A DNA stretch of 64,000 nt from Saccharomyces uvarum. Its lineage: Eukaryota; Ascomycota; Saccharomycetes; Saccharomycetales; Saccharomycetaceae. Positions 9,575 through 20,957 of this stretch are shown piece after piece. The stretch is from NCBI GenBank assembly GCA_947243795.1, contig OX365934.1:976538-1040537 (forward strand), given 5' to 3'. Position 1 is the first letter of the stretch. Every line of letters begins with the position of its first letter. A program made the translations under genes and the position numbers. Under the pieces are notes generated by a model that did not search any database, was not told where the DNA came from, and saw nothing but the letters and a program-made list of their open reading frames with translations.

Positions 9575-12500
9575 ATGACACGAAATTTAAGGAATAGACG
9601 CGATAGTGACGAGAAGCGTAGCGATGCTGAAGATACAAATAATGCAAACATCGGTTATGAAACCCAGATCAAAGATGAAAATGGCATAATTCATACTACT
9701 TCTCGTTCTTTAAGAAAAATAAACTACGCGGAAATTGAGAAAGTGTTCGATTTTTTGGAAGATGACCAGGTTATGGACGCCGATCAAAACCAGGCCAAAC
9801 ATGAGACGCCCGTTGAGGCTGAAACTAATGAATATGATGAAAGCAGTCACAACGGCGACGAAGACGAAAACGACGACGATGTTGTGTTGCCGTATAAAAA
9901 CACTAGAGTGGACGATGAATTGCCCAGTGAGAGAAATTTGAGGAAAAGGAAAATTCACGATCCAGAAGAAGAAGATGAAAGCTTTCATGAGGAAGATGTT
10001 GACGATGACGAAGAGGAAGAAGAAGCGGACGCATTCGAAGATGAGTATTTGGACGAGGACGCGAGAAACAATAACCGCCAGCGCAGAGCTGCCGATAGAA
10101 AGTTTATAGTTCCAGACCCTGATGAGGATGATGAATACGATGAGGACGGTGAAGAAGGAGGTACAATAAGCCATTCGGCTTCTTCTAAACGTTTAAAAAG
10201 AGCGAACTCTCGAAGAACAAGATCCTCGCATCATCCGGAAACTCCACCGCCGGTTAGAAGAGAGCTAAGAAGTAGAACAAGGCATTCACAGACTTTAAAT
10301 GAAGAAAACGACGGTGATAACGAAAACGCCAGAAACGAAGCATTAACTCTGGCTGATGAAATTAGGGAATTACAAGAGGATAGTCCCGTTAAAGAAAAAA
10401 GATTCCTTCGTGAAAGAACTAAACCAGTTAATTATAAATTACCTCCACCACTAACTGCTACCAGCGCAGAAGAATTTATGGATAGGAACAATAATGCACT
10501 CTCTTTCCATAATCCGTCACCTGCACGTCGTGGCCGTGGTGGTTGGAATGCTAGTCAAAATTCGGGTCCAACAAGGCGACTTTTCCCCACAGGTGGCCCA
10601 TTTGGTGGCAATGATGTTACTACTATTTTTGGTAAAAATACAAACTTTTACAATCAAATCCCATCTGCATTCAATAATGATAATAGCAACAACAAACTAA
10701 TATTAGATTCCGATTCCTCCGACGACGAAATACTACCTCTTGGCGCTACACCCAAAGTAAAGAAAGTGGACGCTCAAAAAAAAAAAAAGAAAAAGCCGGA
10801 AATTGCCGATCTCGATCCATTAGGTGTTGATATGAATATCAATTTTGATGACATAGGTGGTTTAGATAATTATATTGATCAATTGAAGGAAATGGTCGCT
10901 TTACCGCTATTGTACCCGGAGCTATACCAAAACTTCAATATCACGCCTCCGCGTGGTGTTCTATTCCATGGTCCCCCAGGTACTGGTAAAACGTTAATGG
11001 CGAGAGCTCTGGCTGCAAGTTGCTCCTCCGATGAAAGAAAAATTACGTTTTTCATGCGTAAGGGAGCAGACATCTTGTCGAAGTGGGTTGGTGAAGCTGA
11101 AAGACAACTCCGTTTATTATTCGAAGAGGCCAAAAAGCAACAGCCATCCATCATATTTTTCGATGAGATTGATGGGTTAGCGCCTGTGAGAAGTTCCAAA
11201 CAAGAACAAATTCATGCTAGTATTGTATCAACTTTATTAGCTTTGATGGATGGTATGGACAATAGAGGTCAAGTTATCGTTATTGGTGCCACAAATCGAC
11301 CTGATGCTGTAGATCCTGCTCTAAGAAGGCCGGGAAGGTTTGATAGAGAATTTTATTTCCCATTGCCTGATGTAAAAGCACGTTATAAGATTCTACAAAT
11401 TCAAACTAAAAAATGGACGTCACCGTTGTCAACTGAGTTCATTAACAAATTAGCCATCCTGACTAAAGGTTATGGTGGTGCAGATTTAAGGTCCTTATGT
11501 ACTGAAGCTGCACTTATAAGTATACAAAGAAACTTTCCCCAAATTTATAGATCGAATGATAAGCTCTTAGTGGACCCCTCCAGGATCAAAGTCAAAGTCA
11601 ATGATTTTATGCTAGCATTGAAAAAAATTGTTCCGTCATCCGCAAGATCTACTGGTAGCTCTCCTCAGCCATTACCTGAATTGATCAAACCTTTATTAAC
11701 GGATCAAGTAAATAACTTGAAAGAAAAACTGGACTATATGTTAAAAAAGGACGATTCTGGTTTCAAAAAAACTACATCACTACTTCAAGATTTTATAGAT
11801 TACGAAGAATGCAGTGAAGAAGAAGAAGATGATGATGACGATGAATGCAAAGGATTTGAAGGTGCATCTAAGTTTAAATCATATGAATTTTTCGATGCGA
11901 TCGCGGAGTCACAAATTTGTAAACCTCGGTTATTAATAAACGGACCTAAGGGCAATGGTCAACAATATGTTGGAGCTGCTATTCTAAACTACCTAGAAGA
12001 CTTTAACGTACAGAATTTGGACTTGGCTTCTCTAGTCTCCGAAAGTTCAAGGACCATTGAAGCTGCTGTGGTGCAAAGCTTCATGGAGGCAAAGAAAAGA
12101 CAACCTTCAGTTATATTCATTCCTAATATGGACATCTGGATCAATACCATCCCAGAAAATGTCATTCTAGTTTTATCAGGCCTGTTCAGATCTCTACAGA
12201 GTAATGAAAGAGTTCTTTTATTATGTCTCGCTGAGGATTTGGATATATCTGAAATTAAAGACGGCATTTTGTCCGATTTTGCATTTGACAGGAATACCTT
12301 TCAATTAAATAAACCTTCCGTTCAAAACATTACAGCATACTTCTCCAATCTAATTGAACTATTGAAGACAAAACCAAGCAATATTCCCATGAAAAGGAAA
12401 AGGGTCAAGCCGCTGCCAGAACTACCAAAAGTGATTTCAAATGCAACAGTCACTAACTTTGATGAGAATGGTGAACCATTGTCTGAGAATGAAGTGCTAA

Positions 12501-13765
12501 GAAGGAAACTGAAGACGTTCCAACATCAGGATATGAGATCAAAAAATGTCTTAAAGATCAAACTCTCGGGCTTGATGGATCTTTTCAAAAATAGGTATAA
12601 AAGGTTTAGAAAACCACCAATCGACGATGCTTTTTTGGTTCATCTTTTCGAACCAGACACGAATAATGATCCCAGTTGGCAACCAGCCTATATAAAAGAT
12701 AAGGATATGATTTTAGAGATTTCTACGGGCCGGAGGTTTTTTAATATGGATTTGGACATCGTAGAGGAGAGACTTTGGAACGGATATTATTCAGAACCAA
12801 AGCAGTTTTTGAAAGATATTGAACTAATATACCGAGACGCCAATACTATCGGTGATAGAGAACGTGTGATCAAAGCGTCTGAAATGTTTGCCAACGCACA
12901 AATGGGTATTGAAGAAATTTCAACTCCAGATTTCATCCAAGAATGCAAAGCTACGCGCCAAAGGGATTTAGAGAGACAAGAACTTTTCTTAAAAGATGAA
13001 GAGAACAGGGTGGGAATTGATTTAGAAGCCCAACCTGAAGAACAACAGAATATACTGCCGCAATCCGAGGTAGATGTTGGCGAATTTGGTGTAGCTGCAG
13101 GTAACCAATTACAGGCTCAATTAAAGACTGTTCCTAATACAGATTCCATTGTCAACATCGGAGAAGTCCCAGCATCAATTGATACCGAAATATATAAGAA
13201 ACAGGAAGCAACGCCAACGCCTTCTACTGTTGGTACGGAAGAAGTACCCACTCCGAAAGACAGTGGCGCACATGAACAACGTCCATTAGAATCAATCCAA
13301 TCTAACTGCATAATAAATGGACAGATCAATGATGATAAACAGACTGCAGGGCAACTGAAACAAAGTGTTCCACTCTTGAAGTCACAAACGAAAGATATGC
13401 CTAGTGAATCAGCTTCCAAGCCGTGTGAAGTAAAGCAAGTGACAGAAAGTCTACCCATTAACAACAGTACATCTATGGGAGCAGAAGTTTCTCACAAAGG
13501 TGAAAAGACAAGTCAACAAGACGCTACAACTATGACAAAGGAAGTTGGGAAGTCACAACAAAGGAAGAAGGACAATAGAGATATCGTTTTATCATCTAAA
13601 CAAACAAAAGAAATATGTGAATGCTTAATCGAGCATTGCAAAGATTTTACAGTTTCCCAGCTAGAAGATGTTCATTCCTCTATTGCAAAAATAATATGGA
13701 GGAACAGATCTGTATGGGACAAAACAGACGCTGTTGGTGATATAATGAAATTCCTCTCAAAGTAA
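9575..13765 (+). CDS. YTA7: Bromodomain AAA ATPase Yta7 (ATAD2 family)
   Basis: Chromatin-associated AAA+ ATPase that acts on histone H3/H4, limiting nucleosome density and acting at histone genes and boundaries. About 1396 aa, against about 1379 in S. cerevisiae. The N-terminal ~330 residues are strongly acidic with RRRRAADRK-type basic patches, followed by a poly-Lys stretch just before the ATPase. AAA1 has Walker A GPPGTGKT at about 467-474 and Walker B IIFFDEID near 526-533. AAA2 is degenerate (GPKGNGQQ near 788). The bromodomain-like region begins near residue 997. The variable C-terminus (about 1140-1340) differs most from S. cerevisiae. I chose the ATG at 9575 because it matches the known N-terminus and no upstream in-frame ATG exists. 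Confidence 0.97.
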   Translation: MTRNLRNRRDSDEKRSDAEDTNNANIGYETQIKDENGIIHTTSRSLRKINYAEIEKVFDFLEDDQVMDADQNQAKHETPVEAETNEYDESSHNGDEDENDDDVVLPYKNTRVDDELPSERNLRKRKIHDPEEEDESFHEEDVDDDEEEEEADAFEDEYLDEDARNNNRQRRAADRKFIVPDPDEDDEYDEDGEEGGTISHSASSKRLKRANSRRTRSSHHPETPPPVRRELRSRTRHSQTLNEENDGDNENARNEALTLADEIRELQEDSPVKEKRFLRERTKPVNYKLPPPLTATSAEEFMDRNNNALSFHNPSPARRGRGGWNASQNSGPTRRLFPTGGPFGGNDVTTIFGKNTNFYNQIPSAFNNDNSNNKLILDSDSSDDEILPLGATPKVKKVDAQKKKKKKPEIADLDPLGVDMNINFDDIGGLDNYIDQLKEMVALPLLYPELYQNFNITPPRGVLFHGPPGTGKTLMARALAASCSSDERKITFFMRKGADILSKWVGEAERQLRLLFEEAKKQQPSIIFFDEIDGLAPVRSSKQEQIHASIVSTLLALMDGMDNRGQVIVIGATNRPDAVDPALRRPGRFDREFYFPLPDVKARYKILQIQTKKWTSPLSTEFINKLAILTKGYGGADLRSLCTEAALISIQRNFPQIYRSNDKLLVDPSRIKVKVNDFMLALKKIVPSSARSTGSSPQPLPELIKPLLTDQVNNLKEKLDYMLKKDDSGFKKTTSLLQDFIDYEECSEEEEDDDDDECKGFEGASKFKSYEFFDAIAESQICKPRLLINGPKGNGQQYVGAAILNYLEDFNVQNLDLASLVSESSRTIEAAVVQSFMEAKKRQPSVIFIPNMDIWINTIPENVILVLSGLFRSLQSNERVLLLCLAEDLDISEIKDGILSDFAFDRNTFQLNKPSVQNITAYFSNLIELLKTKPSNIPMKRKRVKPLPELPKVISNATVTNFDENGEPLSENEVLRRKLKTFQHQDMRSKNVLKIKLSGLMDLFKNRYKRFRKPPIDDAFLVHLFEPDTNNDPSWQPAYIKDKDMILEISTGRRFFNMDLDIVEERLWNGYYSEPKQFLKDIELIYRDANTIGDRERVIKASEMFANAQMGIEEISTPDFIQECKATRQRDLERQELFLKDEENRVGIDLEAQPEEQQNILPQSEVDVGEFGVAAGNQLQAQLKTVPNTDSIVNIGEVPASIDTEIYKKQEATPTPSTVGTEEVPTPKDSGAHEQRPLESIQSNCIINGQINDDKQTAGQLKQSVPLLKSQTKDMPSESASKPCEVKQVTESLPINNSTSMGAEVSHKGEKTSQQDATTMTKEVGKSQQRKKDNRDIVLSSKQTKEICECLIEHCKDFTVSQLEDVHSSIAKIIWRNRSVWDKTDAVGDIMKFLSK

Positions 13766-14041
13766 GCAACTCATTGTGTTTGTGTATAGCTATGGTGAAA
13801 TTGGTTTATATGTGCGCGTTTTTCTTGGTAATAACAAATACGATATTAAACCTCTTATATTATTTATTTTAGTTCAGCTTACTATTCTACTGTGTACTAT
13901 TACTCAACTTCTTCTTCGGGTAACATTTTGAAAAACTAACATTAAATATGAAATATACTAGAAACTAGTTAAATTAGAGATGCGTCTAAAGCTCATGAGA
14001 ATATTAAGTATCCAACCCAAAGAAGCCATTAATAGTTCAAG

Positions 14042-17000
14042 ATGACAACTGTATACTCTGCAGACTCTACTAAATCATTCATGGTTGCGATGCAATCTAT
14101 GATTGATGCATCACAAACCTTTAATTTGGATAAATCGAAAATTCAATTGCCAGATTTTGATAATGAGTTAAAGAGAAGAAGAGAGGATGAACAAAACAAG
14201 AAGACTGAACTGACCGTACTTTCTCAAGATAGAAACGACTGGGACGATATTTTTGATGAGTTTCAAGACATCTCTTTCAAACAATTGCAGTCTAGAATTG
14301 ATTCATACAAAAGAGATAATTCTGTGGCAATCTATAAAGAAATAGCCAAGCTAATTAAAAAGGCTGCTACATCACTGAGCAGTAATGTCCTACTGGAATC
14401 TGTTCTTCAAATGGTTTATAATCACGAAAAGCAAGAGTTAGAGAGAGAACTGCTGGATTTCTTAGGAACGGGAAACATAGAGCTTGTTTCTTTGTTCCTG
14501 CAGCATAGAAGGATGATCATTGCGACGCCAATAGAAACAATAATCGTATTGATTGAAAATGCTGCGAAATCAACATCAGAGTTTTTGACGCAACAAGATA
14601 TCAGGAACCAAGTTTTACAAAATGCGGAGAATGCCAAGAATCAAAAACTGAATCCCGCTGATAGAATAATCAAGTATCCACATGTCTTTAGAAAATATGA
14701 GGTAGGGTCAACTTCTGCGATGGCCTTCGCTGGACAAAAATTCACTCTGCCAATAGGGACTACGAGGATGTCTTATCAGACTCATGAAGAAATCATGATT
14801 CCTGCCGCAGACCAGGCGTCCAATAAAAACTACCTGTATACAAAGTTATTGAAAATAGAGGATTTAGATCATTTTTGTAAGACTGTATTTTCTTATGAGA
14901 CTCTAAACCAAATACAATCGCTAGTATACCCTGTAGCTTATAAAACGAATGAAAATATGTTGATTTGTGCGCCTACAGGTGCAGGTAAAACAGACGTTGC
15001 ACTACTTACGATTTTGAACACCATAAAACAATTCTCTGTGATCAACGAGGAAAACGAAATTGATATACAGTATGACAATTTCAAGGTTGTCTACGTAGCC
15101 CCTTTAAAAGCACTGGCTGCTGAAATTGTCGACAAATTCAGTAAAAAATTGGCTCCCTTTGATATTCAAGTAAGGGAATTAACTGGTGATATGCAATTAA
15201 CAAAGGCAGAAATTTTGGCCACTCAGGTAATTGTTACGACCCCTGAAAAATGGGATGTTGTTACTCGTAAGGCAAATGGTGACAACGATTTAGTCTCAAA
15301 AGTCAAGCTGTTGATCATTGATGAAGTACATTTATTGCACGAAGATAGAGGTTCGGTTATCGAAACCCTAGTGGCGCGTACCTTGAGACAAGTTGAAAGT
15401 TCTCAATCCATGATTCGTATTGTCGGTTTATCTGCTACATTACCGAACTTTATGGATGTGGCGGATTTCTTGGGTGTGAATAGACAGGTTGGTATGTTTT
15501 ACTTTGACCAGTCTTTCCGTCCAAAGCCTCTGGAGCAACAACTTTTAGGTTGTAGGGGTAAAGCTGGTAGCAGGCAAAGTAAAGAAAATATTGATAAAGT
15601 TGCCTATGATAAACTAAGCGAAATGATTCAAAGAGGGTACCAAGTAATGGTATTTGTGCATGCAAGAAAAGAAACTGTTAAAAGTGCGAAGGGGTTTATC
15701 AAATTAGCACAAGCCGAACATGAGATAGATTTTTTTGCACCCGACCCTGTAACGAAAGATAACTATTCCAGGCAGCTGGCAAAGAACAGAGATAAAGATA
15801 TGAAGGAAATTTTTCAATTTGGCTTTGGTGTTCACCATGCTGGTATGGCACGTTCGGATAGAAATTTAACCGAAAAAATGTTCAAAGCAGGTGCTATTAA
15901 AGTTCTATGTTGTACTGCCACATTAGCCTGGGGTGTTAATCTACCTGCTGATTGTGTCATTATTAAAGGTACACAAGTGTATGATGCTAAAAAAGGTGGT
16001 TTCATTGATCTAGGTATTTCTGATGTTATTCAAATTTTTGGTAGAGGTGGTAGACCTGGTTTCGGTTCCGCTCATGGTACAGGTATTTTGTGCACTTCTG
16101 GCGATCGTTTGGATAATTACGTTTCTTTAATTACTCAACAACATCCAATTGAATCCAGGTTTGGTTCCAAACTGGTTGACAATCTGAATGCGGAAATTTC
16201 ATTGGGAAGTGTAACTAATGTAGATGAAGCCATTGAATGGCTCGGTTATACGTACATGTTCGTCCGTATGAGAAAAAATCCATTTACTTATGGTATTGAT
16301 TGGGAAGAAGTTGCAAATGACCCACAACTATATGAACGTAGACGAAAAATGATTATTATAGCTGCAAGACGACTGCACGCTCTTCAAATGATTGTTTTTG
16401 ATGAGATATCAATGCATTTTATTTCGAAGGATTTGGGCAGAGTATCTTCAGATTTCTATCTCTTGAACGAATCCGTAGAAATCTTCAATCAAATGTGTGA
16501 TCCCAGAGCCACTGAAGCTGATGTGTTATCTATGATCAGTATGAGTAGCGAATTTGATGGTATAAAATTTAGAGAGGAAGAATCGAAAGAATTGACGAGA
16601 CTTTCTGAAGAATCAATCGAGTGCCAAATTGGGGGACAGCTGGATACGCCTCAAGGTAAGACAAATGTGTTACTGCAGGCATATATTTCTCAAAGTAGAA
16701 TTTTTGACTCAGCGCTATCGTCTGATTCAAATTACGTTGCTCAAAACTCTGTAAGGATTTGTAGAGCTTTGTTCTTAATAGGTGTTAACAGAAGATGGGG
16801 TAAATTCTCAAATGTTTTGCTAAATATTTGCAAATCTATCGAGAAGAGGCTTTGGGCTTTTGACCATCCTCTATGTCAATTCGATCTGCCTGAAAACATT
16901 ATTAGACGTATCAGAGATAGCAAACCCTCCATGGAACATCTTCTAGAACTAGAGTCAGAGGAGCTCGGAGAGTTGGTGCATAATAGCAAGGCGGGATCTA

Positions 17001-19942
17001 GGCTTTATAGAATATTAAGTCGATTTCCAAAAATTAATATTGAAGCAGAGATTTTCCCTATTACTACAAATGTAATGAGAATACATGTTACTTTGGATCC
17101 AGACTTCATATGGGATTCGAGGGTTCATGGCGATGCGCAGTTTTTTTGGGTTTTCGTGGAAGAATCTGATAAATCACAAATTCTTCATTTCGAGAAATTT
17201 ATCTTAAATAGAAGGCAGTTAAACAACCAGCATGAAATGGATTTCCTGATTCCGTTATCTGATCCGTTGCCACCTCAGGTTGTTGTTAAAATCGTGTCAG
17301 ATACTTGGATAGGCTGTGAGTCGACTCATGCTATTTCTTTCCAGCATTTAATTAGACCGTTCAATGAAACTCTCCAAACCAAGTTGTTGAAATTACGTCC
17401 CTTGCCTACATCGGCACTCCAAAATCCATTGGTTGAGTCAATTTATCCTTTCAAATATTTCAATCCCATGCAAACAATGACATTCTACACACTTTACAAT
17501 ACCAACGAAAATGCGTTCATTGGTTCACCTACAGGTTCTGGTAAAACGATTGTCGCTGAATTGGCTATATGGCATGCCTTCAAAACATTTCCTGGAAAAA
17601 AGATTGTTTATATAGCACCAATGAAGGCTTTGGTTCGTGAGAGAGTTGATGATTGGAGAAAAAAAATCACACCAGTGACCGGAGACAAAGTTGTTGAATT
17701 GACCGGTGATTCTCTACCTGATCCAAAAGACGTTCATGATGCAACAATTGTGATTACAACACCAGAAAAATTTGATGGTATTTCTCGTAATTGGCAAACC
17801 CGTAAATTTGTTCAAGATGTGTCCTTAATTATTATGGATGAAATCCATTTGTTAGCAAGTGATCGTGGTCCCATTTTAGAAATGATTGTTAGTCGTATGA
17901 ACTATATCTCCTCCCAAACTAAGCAACCCGTTAGACTGTTAGGTATGTCTACAGCTGTTTCGAATGCATATGATATGGCGGGTTGGTTGGGGGTTAAAGA
18001 CCACGGATTATACAATTTCCCATCCAGTGTCCGTCCAGTTCCATTGAAAATGTACATTGACGGCTTTCCTGATAACTTGGCATTCTGTCCTTTAATGAAA
18101 ACAATGAATAAGCCAGCTTTCATGGCTATCAAACAACACTCTCCTGATAAGCCTGCATTGATCTTCGTCGCATCTCGTAGACAAACTAGACTAACAGCTT
18201 TAGATTTAATTCATTTGTGTGGGATGGAAGATAATCCACGTAGGTTCCTAAATATTGATGATGATGAAGAATTGCAGTATTATTTGTCCCAGGTTACCGA
18301 CGATACTCTTAAGTTATCATTACAATTCGGTATTGGGTTACATCATGCTGGTTTGGTACAGAAAGATCGTTCTATTTCTCATCAATTATTTCAGAGAAAT
18401 AAGATCCAGATTCTAATCGCTACATCAACTTTGGCTTGGGGTGTTAATTTACCTGCTCATCTGGTCATCATCAAAGGTACCCAATTTTTTGACGCAAAAA
18501 TAGAGGGCTACAGAGATATGGATTTAACGGATATTTTACAAATGATGGGAAGAGCTGGTAGACCAGCCTATGACACTACAGGTACCGCTATAATTTATAC
18601 GAAGGAATCCAAGAAAATGTTTTATAAACATTTCTTGAACGTTGGTTTCCCTGTAGAATCTTCTTTACACAAGGTATTGGATGATCATTTAGGTGCAGAA
18701 ATAACGTCCGGTAGTATAACCAACAAGCAAGAAGCTCTGGATTTTTTGAGTTGGACATTTTTATTCCGTAGAGCACATCATAATCCAACGTACTACGGTA
18801 TTGAAGAGGATACCAGTACCGCAGGTGTTAGTGAACACTTGAGCTTACTGATAGACACTACACTAGAAAATTTAGAAAAGTCCCAATGTGTTTTATTACA
18901 TGGAAATGACATTGTTGCCACGCCGTTCTTAAGTATATCGTCATACTACTATATTTCACACTTAACGATACGCCAGTTATTGAACCAAGTACATGATCAT
19001 GCGACTTTTCAAGAAGTATTAAGATGGTTATCATTGGCTGTTGAATATAATGAGCTACCTGTGAGAGGCGGTGAAATTATTATGAACGTGGAAATGTCAC
19101 AGCAATCAAGATATTCCGTCGAGAGTACTTTCACTGATGAATTCGAATTGCCAATGTGGGATCCTCATGTCAAAACATTTTTACTATTACAAGCTCATCT
19201 AAGTCGTGTAGACTTACCCATTGCAGATTATATTCAAGATACTGTGTCAGTTTTGGATCAATCTTTGCGTATATTACAAGCTTATATTGATGTTGCTAGT
19301 GAACTTGGTTATTTCCATACTGTATTGACCATGATAAAGATGATGCAATGTATCAAACAAGGGTATTGGTATGAAGACGATCCCGTAAGTGTATTACCTG
19401 GTCTACAACTGAAAAGAATTAAAAATTGCGAGTTCAGCGAGCAGGGATTCATGAAAACATTACCACAAAACAAGGAAAGTTTGTTGACTTTAGAGGAAAT
19501 AGGAAGACTCGGGTATAAGAAACTGATGAGTGTTTTCAATCAGTTAACTTCAGGAATGATAGATGACGAAGATGTAAAGAAGAAATTTGCCAACGTTTGC
19601 CAAAGATTGCCAGTATTAGACAACATAAAATTTAACGAGCAAGAGAATAACGAAGTCCTAAGCTTTTATTGTAAGCATTCTTCTAACAAGCATAATAATG
19701 GATTTGAAGTATATTGTGATAAATTCCCTAAAATACAGAAGGAATTATGGTTTTTGATTGGCTATAAGGGTGATGAATTGTTAATGGTTAAAAGATGTCA
19801 ACCAAAGCAAATGAATAAGGAGGTTATCATACATTGTGATTTGCTTATTCCCGAAGAAATTCGTGGAAACGAATTGAACTTTGTCTTGATAAATGACGCG
19901 TTAGGATTACGTTATGACTTAAGTCATAAATTAATGCCTTAA
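14042..19942 (+). CDS. SLH1: Ski2-like RNA helicase Slh1 (Rqt2)
   Basis: RNA helicase of the ribosome-quality-control trigger complex, with Cue3 and Rqt4, which splits collided ribosomes. At 1966 aa it is within one residue of the S. cerevisiae length. It has two tandem cassettes like Brr2/ASCC3. Cassette 1 has Walker A APTGAGKT near 310-317 and DEVH near 427. Cassette 2 has SPTGSGKT near 1162-1169 and DEIH near 1266. Each is followed by a helicase C domain (QIFGRGGRPGF and QMMGRAGRPAY motifs) and a Sec63-like domain. Both cassettes keep their motifs. The start is the ATG at 14042, 276 bp after YTA7. Confidence 0.97.
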   Translation: MTTVYSADSTKSFMVAMQSMIDASQTFNLDKSKIQLPDFDNELKRRREDEQNKKTELTVLSQDRNDWDDIFDEFQDISFKQLQSRIDSYKRDNSVAIYKEIAKLIKKAATSLSSNVLLESVLQMVYNHEKQELERELLDFLGTGNIELVSLFLQHRRMIIATPIETIIVLIENAAKSTSEFLTQQDIRNQVLQNAENAKNQKLNPADRIIKYPHVFRKYEVGSTSAMAFAGQKFTLPIGTTRMSYQTHEEIMIPAADQASNKNYLYTKLLKIEDLDHFCKTVFSYETLNQIQSLVYPVAYKTNENMLICAPTGAGKTDVALLTILNTIKQFSVINEENEIDIQYDNFKVVYVAPLKALAAEIVDKFSKKLAPFDIQVRELTGDMQLTKAEILATQVIVTTPEKWDVVTRKANGDNDLVSKVKLLIIDEVHLLHEDRGSVIETLVARTLRQVESSQSMIRIVGLSATLPNFMDVADFLGVNRQVGMFYFDQSFRPKPLEQQLLGCRGKAGSRQSKENIDKVAYDKLSEMIQRGYQVMVFVHARKETVKSAKGFIKLAQAEHEIDFFAPDPVTKDNYSRQLAKNRDKDMKEIFQFGFGVHHAGMARSDRNLTEKMFKAGAIKVLCCTATLAWGVNLPADCVIIKGTQVYDAKKGGFIDLGISDVIQIFGRGGRPGFGSAHGTGILCTSGDRLDNYVSLITQQHPIESRFGSKLVDNLNAEISLGSVTNVDEAIEWLGYTYMFVRMRKNPFTYGIDWEEVANDPQLYERRRKMIIIAARRLHALQMIVFDEISMHFISKDLGRVSSDFYLLNESVEIFNQMCDPRATEADVLSMISMSSEFDGIKFREEESKELTRLSEESIECQIGGQLDTPQGKTNVLLQAYISQSRIFDSALSSDSNYVAQNSVRICRALFLIGVNRRWGKFSNVLLNICKSIEKRLWAFDHPLCQFDLPENIIRRIRDSKPSMEHLLELESEELGELVHNSKAGSRLYRILSRFPKINIEAEIFPITTNVMRIHVTLDPDFIWDSRVHGDAQFFWVFVEESDKSQILHFEKFILNRRQLNNQHEMDFLIPLSDPLPPQVVVKIVSDTWIGCESTHAISFQHLIRPFNETLQTKLLKLRPLPTSALQNPLVESIYPFKYFNPMQTMTFYTLYNTNENAFIGSPTGSGKTIVAELAIWHAFKTFPGKKIVYIAPMKALVRERVDDWRKKITPVTGDKVVELTGDSLPDPKDVHDATIVITTPEKFDGISRNWQTRKFVQDVSLIIMDEIHLLASDRGPILEMIVSRMNYISSQTKQPVRLLGMSTAVSNAYDMAGWLGVKDHGLYNFPSSVRPVPLKMYIDGFPDNLAFCPLMKTMNKPAFMAIKQHSPDKPALIFVASRRQTRLTALDLIHLCGMEDNPRRFLNIDDDEELQYYLSQVTDDTLKLSLQFGIGLHHAGLVQKDRSISHQLFQRNKIQILIATSTLAWGVNLPAHLVIIKGTQFFDAKIEGYRDMDLTDILQMMGRAGRPAYDTTGTAIIYTKESKKMFYKHFLNVGFPVESSLHKVLDDHLGAEITSGSITNKQEALDFLSWTFLFRRAHHNPTYYGIEEDTSTAGVSEHLSLLIDTTLENLEKSQCVLLHGNDIVATPFLSISSYYYISHLTIRQLLNQVHDHATFQEVLRWLSLAVEYNELPVRGGEIIMNVEMSQQSRYSVESTFTDEFELPMWDPHVKTFLLLQAHLSRVDLPIADYIQDTVSVLDQSLRILQAYIDVASELGYFHTVLTMIKMMQCIKQGYWYEDDPVSVLPGLQLKRIKNCEFSEQGFMKTLPQNKESLLTLEEIGRLGYKKLMSVFNQLTSGMIDDEDVKKKFANVCQRLPVLDNIKFNEQENNEVLSFYCKHSSNKHNNGFEVYCDKFPKIQKELWFLIGYKGDELLMVKRCQPKQMNKEVIIHCDLLIPEEIRGNELNFVLINDALGLRYDLSHKLMP

Positions 19943-20049
19943 TGAACTAAATAGAATTGATTGATTCCTTTTCGAAAGATATGTGTTTTTTTTTTGCCTA
20001 ATATATATAGGTATATATATTTCTATAAATACAAACCATTTACATGTGT

Positions 20050-20748
20050 TTATTCAAAGAAGTCATCCTCTTCATCTTCTCCTTCGACTGCTGATCCATT
20101 TTTATCATTTGTAGATGATGTATGGGATTCACCCTTACGGTCTGACTTATCAGACAAAGTTAATCCGACAGAGTCTTCATCCAGTTTCTTACCCATTAAA
20201 ATGTCTTTGAAAGATACATCAAGTGCGTTTGCATCCATTCTTTCAGCTACTAATTTGAGGAATTGTTCTCTTCTAATATTTGTCAATTCTACACCCTTTG
20301 GATCTGTCGATGGCGTATCATTTGGATATAATGATATATATTTCTCAGTTTTAGGGAAATTTATAACATAACATAGTTCAACTTTGGTGGCTCTTAATTG
20401 ATCTTGTAGATCTTTATCTTCTGCGTCAGACTCATTTACTTTTTTCAGTAATTTATTGTATTTTCTCAATGCTTTCTTTTTTTCAAAGAACCTCACCATA
20501 TGGTATTTTTTAGCGTTGGCTTTAATTTTGTTCTTTAGTTCATTGTTCTGCAATTCTAATCGCAAGGCTTGCAAATTTCTTTCCTTTTCTATTATCACAG
20601 TAGAAGGCAATATATCCTTCTTCTTTTTTAATAATCTTTCTAAATCTCTTATTCTTCTTTTAATTTTATTTGCACCTGCATCCATTATCTGTGACATCTC
20701 TAAAGATGACCCAAGAGCCTTACTTCTTTTTCCTTGTATTTTAGCCAT
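20050..20748 (-). CDS. EFG1: rRNA-processing protein Efg1
   Basis: Nucleolar protein needed for maturation of 18S rRNA and for G1 progression in S. cerevisiae (YGR271C-A, 233 aa). Here it is 232 aa from the ATG at 20746-20748. The frame is open for 36 more codons upstream, but without an ATG, so the shorter start is used. The protein is highly charged. Coiled-coil-like Lys/Glu/Leu repeats run over about residues 20-120, and the tail is very acidic (EGEDEEDDFFE). It converges with SLH1, with only about 107 bp between the stop codons, so the 3' UTRs probably overlap. Confidence 0.95.
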   Translation of the reverse strand: MAKIQGKRSKALGSSLEMSQIMDAGANKIKRRIRDLERLLKKKKDILPSTVIIEKERNLQALRLELQNNELKNKIKANAKKYHMVRFFEKKKALRKYNKLLKKVNESDAEDKDLQDQLRATKVELCYVINFPKTEKYISLYPNDTPSTDPKGVELTNIRREQFLKLVAERMDANALDVSFKDILMGKKLDEDSVGLTLSDKSDRKGESHTSSTNDKNGSAVEGEDEEDDFFE

Positions 20749-20957
20749 ATTTCCACTCACTAGTACTGCCTCAAATGATATCAGATCAATTGAAGTGTGT
20801 TGGTCAATTTCCCAATTCTTAACTACATAGATGAGATGAGCTTGAAAAATTTTCAATTTTTTTTTTCAATGCCCGTAAAGGCACCGTAGAAAATAGAATC
20901 CAAGAAAATACATACCCAGACGCAAAGGAACCTATTCAAACTATTTATATAAGTAGC